Source: Rheinheimera sp. | GTDB lineage: Bacteria > Pseudomonadota > Gammaproteobacteria > Enterobacterales > Alteromonadaceae | Assembly: GCF_020217005.1 (NCBI RefSeq) | Contig: NZ_JAIWOI010000364.1 | Location: forward strand, 1 to 13,937 | Direction of reading: 5' to 3' | DNA: 13,937 nt | The notes under the pieces: model-generated | The model's database searches: none | Told to the model about the DNA's origin: nothing | The model's input: only the letters and a program-made list of their open reading frames with translations | Part shown: in pieces, positions 7,635-13,937 of the stretch | Numbering within the stretch: position 1 is the first letter of the stretch | How the letters are laid out: every line of letters begins with the position of its first letter | Translations under genes and position numbers: made by a program

Positions 7635-8555
7635 ATGGACCGCCTTCATTCCATGTCCGTTTTACTGGCCGTTGTGGATACCGGTAGTTTCTCGGCTGCC
7701 GGGCGCCACCTCGGCATGCCACTGGCGACAGTTAGCCGTAAAGTGGCCGAGCTGGAGTCTCACCTGAAAACCCGCCTAATCAATCGTACGACCCGCCAGT
7801 TATCGTTAACCGATGCGGGACAGTCTTATGTCGCAGCATGCCGTCGTGTTTTAGAGGACATAGCTGAGGCGGAGCGCGCCGCAACAGGTGAATACGCTGC
7901 ACCTAAAGGAGAACTGGTGGTGACTGCGCCGATAGTTTTTGGACGCTTGCACCTTGTGCCTATTGTGGCTGAATTTCTGACACTATACCCTGACATTAAT
8001 GTTCATCTGGCCTTGACAGACCGTCAGGTGCATCTGTTACAGGAGCATGTGGATGCTGCAGTACGGATTGGTCACTTGCCCGACAGTAGCCTTGTAGCAA
8101 CTAAAGTTGGAGCTACCAGACCTTTGGTGTGCGCAAGTCCTGCGTATTTGAGCCGCAATGGTATTCCCAGACATCCGGTTGATTTGGCAAAGCATCAATG
8201 CATCATGTTCGAAGGACTTTTCCCGACAGGGTCCTGGATTTTTATGGTGGGACAATCAGCGGTTTCAGTTCAGGTTTGCTCCCGTCTGATGGTCAACACT
8301 GCCGAAGCTGCTATTGCCGCTGCAGTCAAAGGACTGGGATTAACGAATGTACTTTCCTATCAGGTTGCAGAGCTTGTAGCTAATGGAGCGCTTGAGGTTG
8401 TACTTGAGGAGTTTAAAGCTGAGTTGCGGCCAGTTAGTCTTGTGCATGCAGGTCAGTCGCCATTGCCTTTGAAGCTGAGAGTCTTTCTGGATTTTGTAAC
8501 GCCCCGTTTGCGAGCCTGCAACTATCTCGTGGAGTCGCCCCGGGGAACAGCCTGA
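7635..8555 (+). CDS. LysR-family transcriptional regulator
   Basis: The 306-aa product has the standard LTTR layout. A winged helix-turn-helix occupies about residues 1-60 (SFSAAGRHLGMPLATVSRKVAELESHL then RLINRTTRQLSLTDAG). A linker helix runs to about 90, and a substrate-binding-like effector domain starts near GELVVTAPIVFGR. The effector domain resembles the group whose members often sit beside oxidoreductases or detoxification genes (SLVATKVGATRPLVCASPAYL, HPVDLAKHQCI). I chose ATG 7635; a TTG at 7602 would add 11 residues and lies within the dyad. It faces away from the AhpD-like gene across 123 bp, the usual regulator-target geometry. The effector cannot be told from sequence. Confidence 0.93.
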   Translation: MDRLHSMSVLLAVVDTGSFSAAGRHLGMPLATVSRKVAELESHLKTRLINRTTRQLSLTDAGQSYVAACRRVLEDIAEAERAATGEYAAPKGELVVTAPIVFGRLHLVPIVAEFLTLYPDINVHLALTDRQVHLLQEHVDAAVRIGHLPDSSLVATKVGATRPLVCASPAYLSRNGIPRHPVDLAKHQCIMFEGLFPTGSWIFMVGQSAVSVQVCSRLMVNTAEAAIAAAVKGLGLTNVLSYQVAELVANGALEVVLEEFKAELRPVSLVHAGQSPLPLKLRVFLDFVTPRLRACNYLVESPRGTA

Positions 8556-8837
8556 ACGACTTTGCAACATGCTAAGCTGCGGCGGTTTTGTTCTCTCATC
8601 TGTTCAAGCGAAGCAGCACCCATCTCAATCCCGGATGGCAAAGCAGTTCAAAATGCTTCAAGGACTTTAACAGAACGGGCAGAACTATAGGTCATGACCT
8701 GATGATTATATTGGAGGCGCGCAAGACTTTACTGCTTAGATTATTTACTATCGACAGCTATCTGATGGCATCTGGCACATGTGCATGAACCATATCCCGT
8801 TGCGGCTTGTCAGTCGAAGACTGTGAAGGAGCTGATA
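8556..8837. other. 282-bp intergenic region with a short palindrome
   Basis: Between lysR and the hydrolase gene I see no convincing ORF, RNA gene, strong promoter or terminator. The only ordered element is a perfect 12-bp palindrome, AGGTCATGACCT, at 8689-8700. A 66-codon open frame from 8588 has no ribosome-binding site and no recognisable protein sequence, so I treat it as noncoding. Confidence 0.4.
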
Positions 8838-9602
8838 GTGCAGAACCTAATAAAGCGCTGGCGCATTCGCTCCTGGATCCGTCTTGCATTTATAACATGG
8901 GCGATTTTTGTGATGTCGTGGTTGGCAAACTCGGTAAGGACAAGCGGAGTTGATGAAAGTACTTTACTCAGTGATAGCAGCGTCTTAGTTCAGCAAGATT
9001 CAACAAGCTTGAGTTTCTTGCCTTCTGATACAAAAAGCCACACTGCATTGGTGTTTTTTTGCGGTTCTGGTATAGCGGCAGATGCTTATGCTCCGTTACT
9101 CAGGCCCATTGCTGAATCGGGTATTGCAGTGTTTATTATCAAATTACCTTACCGTTTTGCGCCCTTTGAATCGCACAAAGAGGCTGCACTTGTGCGCGCC
9201 CGCACTATGATTTCGACTCATTCAAAGGTAAAAAACTGGGCCATCGCCGGACATTCACTTGGAGGGGCCTTAGCTACAAGAATGGCGCGCACTGACTCAG
9301 CAAACCTGTCGGCGTTGATTTTAATAGCCACAACGCATCCAAAAAATGACGACTTATCTTTTCTTCGTATCCCAGTGACAAAAATCTACGGTTCAAGAGA
9401 TAGTATTGCTCCGAAGGAACAAATCATCAGGAATAGTGCGCTACTTCCATCCCAGACCAAATGGGTAGAAATAGTAGGCGGTAATCACTCACAATTTGGC
9501 CGTTATGGCCGTCAGCTCTTTGATGGCACGCCAGGCATAAGTCGTGAGCAGCAAGAAGAAAGCACACGCACAGCTATTCTGCAGACTCTCGCGGATCTAT
9601 GA
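8838..9602 (+). CDS. membrane-anchored alpha/beta hydrolase
   Basis: The product is 254 aa from the chosen start. Residues 1-12 are basic (KRWRIRSWIR), followed by a hydrophobic segment at about 15-31 (LAFITWAIFVMSWLA), which I read as an uncleaved inner-membrane anchor or signal with the catalytic domain outside the cytoplasm. The alpha/beta hydrolase core has an oxyanion-hole strand LVFFCGSGI, the nucleophile elbow GHSLGG with Ser140, Asp188 in YGSRDSIAP and His217 in GGNHSQFG, a complete triad. It resembles the dienelactone-hydrolase-like Abhydrolase_5 group; the substrate is unknown. I chose GTG 8838-8840 because GAAGGAG lies 6 nt upstream; an in-frame GTG at 8781 has no ribosome-binding site. 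It appears to be transcribed alone, with no clear terminator after it. Confidence 0.85.
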   Translation: MQNLIKRWRIRSWIRLAFITWAIFVMSWLANSVRTSGVDESTLLSDSSVLVQQDSTSLSFLPSDTKSHTALVFFCGSGIAADAYAPLLRPIAESGIAVFIIKLPYRFAPFESHKEAALVRARTMISTHSKVKNWAIAGHSLGGALATRMARTDSANLSALILIATTHPKNDDLSFLRIPVTKIYGSRDSIAPKEQIIRNSALLPSQTKWVEIVGGNHSQFGRYGRQLFDGTPGISREQQEESTRTAILQTLADL

Positions 9603-9736
9603 GGACAGAGCTGTGTGCTTGACTTTGCTGGGTCACCAGCAACACCTTAGCCTGGATCAAAAGCCATGCGTGTTGCAAATCTGGAGCTAATCTTTAGTGT
9701 CGACTACAAAATATTTATATTTTCAACGACTTTGCT

Positions 9737-9765
9737 TTGACCCATCCCTGTTTAGCGCATATAAA
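9737..9765 (+). promoter_or_regulatory. strong sigma70 promoter of the HD-GYP gene
   Basis: TTGACC (9737-9742) and TATAAA (9760-9765) are separated by exactly 17 bp, each matching consensus at 5 of 6 bases. Transcription should start near 9772, leaving a leader of about 38 nt to the ATG at 9810, which is preceded by AAAGGAG. This is one of the clearest promoters in the window. Confidence 0.8.
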
Positions 9766-9809
9766 TAAACACAAAGCGATAAAAACGCAACGAGCTAAAG
9801 GAGTGTGGC

Positions 9810-11363
9810 ATGGCAAATGATTTTTTATTTGCTGAGGAACTCGAGGAAGAAATTTATGTCTCCCGTGGTAGTTGGAAAGTATTAATAGTCGACGACGAGC
9901 CTGAAGTTCATGCAGTAACCAAATTGGCGTTAAGCGACTTTTCCTTTCAAGGGAAGAACCTTGAGTTTATCAGTGCTTACTCAGGCCGCGAGGCCAAAGA
10001 AATGCTGGCCAGACACACAGACGCTGCCATAGTGTTGCTGGATGTGGTGATGGAAACCGACGATGCTGGCTTGCTGGTTGCCCGTTATATTCGTGAGGAA
10101 CTACATAATCATTATGTGCGTATTATTTTGCGTACAGGTCAGCCCGGTCAGGCTCCTGAACGTCAGGTCATAGTGAATTACGATATCAACGATTACAAAT
10201 CTAAAACTGAATTGACGGCGCAAAAACTCTTTACTGTGGTGATGTCGAGTCTTCGCTCTTATCGCGATATTCTGGCTATTGATCACAGTCGGCAAGGCCT
10301 TGAAAAAATTATTACTGCCTCAGCTGATCTGTTCTCTGCCCATTCGATGGAGCAGTTTATCGACGGTGTTTTACAGCAATTGACTTCTATTTTGGGCTGT
10401 AATGATAACGCTTTGCTGGTCACTTCGTCCTTGGTTGCAGGCAATATCAATGAAGACGAGGATCCGGAACGTTTGGTGGTGTTTGCAGGTCTTGGTCAAT
10501 TTGAAAAACAGGAAGGCAAACAAATCAGCGATGTGCTGGAGCCCGCATTACTGGACGCATTTCATCAAGCACTAAGTAGTCGCAGTATTGTCTATCGTGA
10601 CAATTATCTAGTGGCTTACTGCACCAGTAAGTTCACATCAGGTTCCTTGCTCTATGTGTCTGGTTTACCAAATCAGATCACTGAAACGCAAAAACGTCTT
10701 ATCGAACTCTTTTCACAAAATGTGCAAATTGCCTACGAAAACGTGCAGCTGCAAAGCGAAATTGAAGATACGCAGCGGGAAATTGTTTACCGTTTAAGTG
10801 AAGCTGTGGAACACAGGTCAATTGAAACGGGCAATCATGTTAAACGTGTGGCCTTTATTTGTTACGACCTGGCCAAAGCTTATGGTTTACCTGAGGAAGA
10901 AGCTGAAAAACTGATGTTTGCTTCACCTTTGCATGATGTTGGCAAAGTGGGCATTCCCGACGGCATATTGAATAAACCAATGAAGCTGCATGGTCAGGAG
11001 TGGGAGGTGATGAAAACTCATGCCAGTATTGGCTATGAAATTTTAAAGAACTCCAAACGTACTATCATCCAGGCTGGCGCTGTGATAGCGCAGGACCATC
11101 ATGAAAAATGGGATGGTTCTGGTTACCCGGCAGGCAAGAAGGGAGAAGAGATTCATATTTATGGTCGTATTGCAGCTTTAGCTGATGTTTATGATGCATT
11201 ACGCCACAGACGCTGTTATAAATCGGCCTGGACTTTAGAGCAGGTGCTGGAGAAAATCAGTAGTGAGTCTGGCAAGCATTTTGACCCTAAACTGGTCGAA
11301 ATTTTTAAAACCCGGGTCGACAAACTCGAAGCAATACTGCAAAAATACCCGGATGAAGAATGA
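9810..11363 (+). CDS. response regulator with REC, DUF3369 and HD-GYP domains (c-di-GMP phosphodiesterase)
   Basis: The 517-aa product has three parts. The receiver domain (about 22-150) has acidic residues Asp28/Asp29 in VLIVDDEPE, the phosphoacceptor Asp78 in IVLLDVVME, Thr109, and Lys132 in DYKSKTEL. The DUF3369 sensor-like domain spans about 165-310. The HD-GYP domain (about 325-505) has HDVGKVGIPD with His375/Asp376, the THASIG His404, DHHEKWDGSGYP at 429-440 and ALADVYDAL with Asp459. The metal ligands and the GYP triplet are intact, so an active c-di-GMP phosphodiesterase lowering c-di-GMP is expected. No histidine kinase is adjacent, so it is an orphan regulator. It has its own promoter and terminator and is monocistronic. 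The start is supported by AAAGGAG. Confidence 0.95.
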   Translation: MANDFLFAEELEEEIYVSRGSWKVLIVDDEPEVHAVTKLALSDFSFQGKNLEFISAYSGREAKEMLARHTDAAIVLLDVVMETDDAGLLVARYIREELHNHYVRIILRTGQPGQAPERQVIVNYDINDYKSKTELTAQKLFTVVMSSLRSYRDILAIDHSRQGLEKIITASADLFSAHSMEQFIDGVLQQLTSILGCNDNALLVTSSLVAGNINEDEDPERLVVFAGLGQFEKQEGKQISDVLEPALLDAFHQALSSRSIVYRDNYLVAYCTSKFTSGSLLYVSGLPNQITETQKRLIELFSQNVQIAYENVQLQSEIEDTQREIVYRLSEAVEHRSIETGNHVKRVAFICYDLAKAYGLPEEEAEKLMFASPLHDVGKVGIPDGILNKPMKLHGQEWEVMKTHASIGYEILKNSKRTIIQAGAVIAQDHHEKWDGSGYPAGKKGEEIHIYGRIAALADVYDALRHRRCYKSAWTLEQVLEKISSESGKHFDPKLVEIFKTRVDKLEAILQKYPDEE

Positions 11364-11383
11364 GTTCTACTCATTGGTGAACC

Positions 11384-11410
11384 AGGCCACCTGCGGGTGG
11401 CTTTGTTATT
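11384..11410 (+). terminator. rho-independent terminator of the HD-GYP gene
   Basis: GCCACC (11386-11391) and GGTGGC (11396-11401) form a perfect GC-rich stem with a TGCG tetraloop, extended by weaker pairs, followed by TTTGTTATT. It lies about 20 nt after the stop and isolates the HD-GYP gene from sirB2. sirB2 must therefore rely on read-through or a promoter in the next 40 bp that I cannot see. Confidence 0.8.
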
Positions 11411-11444
11411 ATGCAGAAGTTAAACCTTTTTAAGGATTCTTGTT

Positions 11445-11819
11445 ATGTATATGGCATTAAAACACTCTCATATGTTGTTTATTGCGTTGAGTGTCTCTTT
11501 CCTGGCTGTACGGTTTTTGTTGAGTTTAAAAGCGCCTGAGTTGCTGCAAAAAAAGTTCTTTAAAATTGCGCCTCATGTGGTGGATACCCTGTTGCTGCTG
11601 ACAGCCATAGGCCTGATGCTGACTATTCAGCAATACCCATTCCAAACGCCTTGGCTGACTGAAAAACTTTTTGGTTTGTTCGCTTATATTGGTTTAGCTG
11701 TGATGGCGCTTAAAGGTCGCACTTTGCTGATGCGCTGGATTGGTTTTGTCGGAGCCTTAAGCTGGCTGGTGCTGATTGCCAAAGTGGCTATGACGAAAAC
11801 TCCGCTGTTTTTGGGTTAA
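11445..11819 (+). CDS. sirB2: SirB2-family integral membrane protein
   Basis: The 124-aa product is a small, very hydrophobic protein with about four membrane helices (roughly 8-25, 42-62, 73-90 and 97-116), in the length range of SirB2 (YchQ) proteins. The N terminus ALKHSHMLFIALSVSFLAVRFLL carries the conserved K-H-x-HM-x-F pattern. In enterobacteria the gene lies between prmC and sirB1, and here it is again next to sirB1. SirB was named in Salmonella as a locus affecting invasion gene expression; the biochemical role is unknown. AAGGA sits 8 nt before the first ATG; a second ATG two codons later is less well spaced. Confidence 0.85.
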   Translation: MYMALKHSHMLFIALSVSFLAVRFLLSLKAPELLQKKFFKIAPHVVDTLLLLTAIGLMLTIQQYPFQTPWLTEKLFGLFAYIGLAVMALKGRTLLMRWIGFVGALSWLVLIAKVAMTKTPLFLG

Positions 11820-11834
11820 ATACGATTTTTAGTG

Positions 11835-11871
11835 AAGAGTGCTTTTGGTTAAAACCGCCTTGCTCTTTTTT
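11835..11871 (+). terminator. possible terminator or attenuator between sirB2 and sirB1
   Basis: AAGAG (11835-11839) can pair with CTCTT (11863-11867), enclosing a smaller TTTT/AAAA or GGTT/AACC stem, and a run of six T's ends at 11871. The stem is short and internally imperfect, so termination would be partial at most; it lies only 17 nt before sirB1. Confidence 0.35.
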
Positions 11872-11888
11872 GTGATATTGAGTGGTAC

Positions 11889-12674
11889 ATGAAATTTGAG
11901 TTAAAGCAGCAGGGTTCGGCCCTGCTTGAGTTATTGCTGGAGATAGAACAGCAGTGGGCAGATGCCGGACAAATTCAGCAGGCAAAAGCGTGCTGGTTTG
12001 CTTTGGCACCGCTTCAGGCTGAAAAAGAGCTCAGCATGAATGCATTGGCCCATCATATTGATCGTTTCTATCGGCATGCCTTTTTTACTCCACCTATCAA
12101 ACCTTTACTGATTGAAGAAATGCATCAGCCTACTTTGCTTTGTTATGCTATCAACCAACGCGAAGCTGATCCTTTGGTGCTGATACTTTTGCTATTGTGC
12201 TGGTTACAGCAAGCGGGTTTCGACTGTGACATAGTGCGATACAAAGGCGAATATTTAGTTCAGGTACATTTATCAAGTCTGGAGAAAGTCTGGGTCGACC
12301 CTTATACCGGTGCCTGGCAATGTTTGTTAAACCCGGAAAATGGTTTGGCCTTGAGCCTTACTCAAGAACTTGCGACCGAAGCTGTTAATTTCGCTGGTTT
12401 TTGTGCTGGACTTTGGCAATTGCAAAAGCAACTGCTGTTGGCGCTGGGCAAACGAGAACAGGCTTTGGCTGTAGTGCAGCATTTGCTGGAGCAAAAACCC
12501 GGGGACCCTTATTTACGCCGGGAGCGTGGTTTATTGTCTGAGCTGTTGGATCATTGGTCTTTGGCTATTAGTGATTATCAGTATTTTGTTGATCAAAAGC
12601 CGGACGATCCATCCAATGAGCATATGAAACAACAAATCCGCCAGCTGTCGTCCTACCCACAGTGGCTGCATTAG
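11889..12674 (+). CDS. sirB1: SirB1-family protein (transglutaminase-like plus tetratricopeptide region)
   Basis: The 261-aa product matches the SirB1 (YchA) layout in length and gene position (E. coli about 269 aa). An N-terminal and central transglutaminase-like 2 region (about 35-180) includes LSMNALAHHIDRFYRHAFF, the QAGFDCDIVRYKGEYLVQV segment and VWVDPYTGA. A C-terminal pair of tetratricopeptide-like helices (about 190-250) includes ALAVVQHLLEQKPGDPYLRRERGLL and AISDYQYFVDQKPDDP. No signal peptide is visible, so it is probably cytoplasmic. The N-terminal part diverges from the enterobacterial form as I recall it. It follows sirB2 by 69 bp. GAG at 6 nt before the ATG is a modest ribosome-binding site. 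The function is unknown in the family. Confidence 0.82.
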   Translation: MKFELKQQGSALLELLLEIEQQWADAGQIQQAKACWFALAPLQAEKELSMNALAHHIDRFYRHAFFTPPIKPLLIEEMHQPTLLCYAINQREADPLVLILLLLCWLQQAGFDCDIVRYKGEYLVQVHLSSLEKVWVDPYTGAWQCLLNPENGLALSLTQELATEAVNFAGFCAGLWQLQKQLLLALGKREQALAVVQHLLEQKPGDPYLRRERGLLSELLDHWSLAISDYQYFVDQKPDDPSNEHMKQQIRQLSSYPQWLH

Positions 12675-12681
12675 AGGTATT

Positions 12682-13696
<1,015 letters not shown>

Positions 13697-13705
13697 AAAA
13701 TTGGA

Positions 13706-13735
13706 GGGGGGGCTTGTCCCCGCCCGTTGTTAATT
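13706..13735 (+). terminator. probable kdsA terminator
   Basis: A run of seven G's (13706-13712) can pair with CCCC and CCC (13718-13721, 13723-13725) across a CTTGT loop with one bulged G. The stem is very GC-rich and starts 9 nt after the kdsA stop. The following tract GTTGTTAATT is only moderately T-rich, so efficiency is uncertain. Confidence 0.5.
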
Positions 13736-13763
13736 CCAATCTGAATTTACAACTTTAAGGCAG

Positions 13764-13787
13764 AAAGGGACGAAAAACGCCCTCTTT
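13764..13787 (+). terminator. second, weaker hairpin between kdsA and tRNA-Phe
   Basis: AAAGGG-A-CG and CG-CCCT-CTTT fold around AAAAA with a bulged A, ending in CTTT. It could back up the hairpin just after kdsA. The stem is short and the T run is minimal. Confidence 0.3.
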
Positions 13788-13829
13788 GCTCAAGTATTAA
13801 GCTAACGATTCAGGCAACTAAAAAATAAG

Positions 13830-13858
13830 TTGACTTGGTTAGCCGAAATCCGTTTAAT
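13830..13858 (+). promoter_or_regulatory. strong promoter of tRNA-Phe
   Basis: TTGACT (13830-13835) and TTTAAT (13853-13858) are exactly 17 bp apart, each 5 of 6 to consensus, followed by a C-rich discriminator (ACCCCCG) typical of stringently controlled stable-RNA promoters. The start near 13865 would leave only about 4 nt ahead of the tRNA. Confidence 0.75.
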
Positions 13859-13868
13859 ACCCCCCGTT

Positions 13869-13937
13869 GCCCAGATAGCTCAGTCGGTAGAGCAGCGGAT
13901 TGAAAATCCGCGTGTCGGTGGTTCGATTCCGCCTCTG
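13869..13937 (+). tRNA. tRNA-Phe (anticodon GAA), 3' end cut by window edge
   Basis: The cloverleaf is complete except for the last bases. The acceptor 5' strand is GCCCAGA, and the D arm is GCTC/GAGC around AGTCGGTA. The anticodon stem GCGGA/TCCGC encloses TTGAAAA with anticodon GAA at 13902-13904. The variable loop is followed by T arm GGTGG-TTCGATT-CCGCC with one wobble pair. The window stops after TCTG, the first four bases of the 3' acceptor strand TCTGGGC, so about three stem bases plus the discriminator and CCA are missing. It has its own promoter and so is separate from kdsA. Confidence 0.96.

Noticed and set aside
8689..8700. 12-bp palindrome AGGTCATGACCT as an operator
   Set aside because: No promoter could be recognised around it, and a 12-bp palindrome alone is weak evidence, so it is only mentioned in the intergenic entry.
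8588..8788. 66-codon open frame between lysR and the hydrolase
   Set aside because: No Shine-Dalgarno sequence, no family resemblance, and composition like noncoding spacer.
6760..11444. A genomic island with mobile-element machinery or a defence system
   Set aside because: No transposase, integrase, recombinase, toxin-antitoxin, nuclease or CRISPR-like feature is present; the four genes are ordinary metabolic and regulatory families.

Overview
This window looks like a chromosomal segment of a gammaproteobacterium. GC content is moderate, and the gene order and protein sequences resemble Rheinheimera or related Alteromonadales/Chromatiales; that placement is an inference from recalled sequence and synteny, not from a search. 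Most of the window is the widely conserved housekeeping neighbourhood pth-rplY-prs-ispE-lolB, facing away from hemA-prfA-prmC ... sirB2-sirB1-kdsA.

Layout. Positions 1-3441 are all on the minus strand, read from right to left: lolB (outer-membrane lipoprotein insertion), ispE (isoprenoid precursor synthesis), prs (PRPP synthase), a clear prs terminator, then a separate promoter for rplY (long CTC-type ribosomal protein L25) and pth (peptidyl-tRNA hydrolase, cut by the window edge). Positions 3442-3541 are the divergent control region between lolB and hemA. Positions 3542-6759 hold hemA (first committed step of tetrapyrrole synthesis), prfA (release factor 1) and prmC (the methylase of the RF1 GGQ glutamine).

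Positions 6760-11444 are an accessory insertion into the order prmC-sirB2-sirB1-kdsA known from enterobacteria. It contains an AhpD-like carboxymuconolactone decarboxylase family gene, a divergent LysR regulator with a dyad in the shared intergenic region, a membrane-anchored alpha/beta hydrolase, and a REC-DUF3369-HD-GYP response regulator with its own strong promoter and terminator. Positions 11445-13696 resume the conserved block with sirB2, sirB1, a 126-bp imperfect palindrome that looks like an interspersed repeat, and kdsA (KDO-8-phosphate synthase). The window ends in a tRNA-Phe(GAA) gene with a strong promoter, missing only its last few bases.

Several starts were reassigned because a good Shine-Dalgarno sequence and family length favour an internal codon: rplY, prs (GTG), lolB (GTG), the AhpD-like gene, lysR, the hydrolase (GTG) and kdsA (GTG). 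No CRISPR array, insertion sequence, prophage or clear novel defence or biosynthetic system is visible. The points most worth a second look are the 126-bp palindrome, the operator-like architectures upstream of rplY and lysR, the hemA leader, and the accessory block itself.
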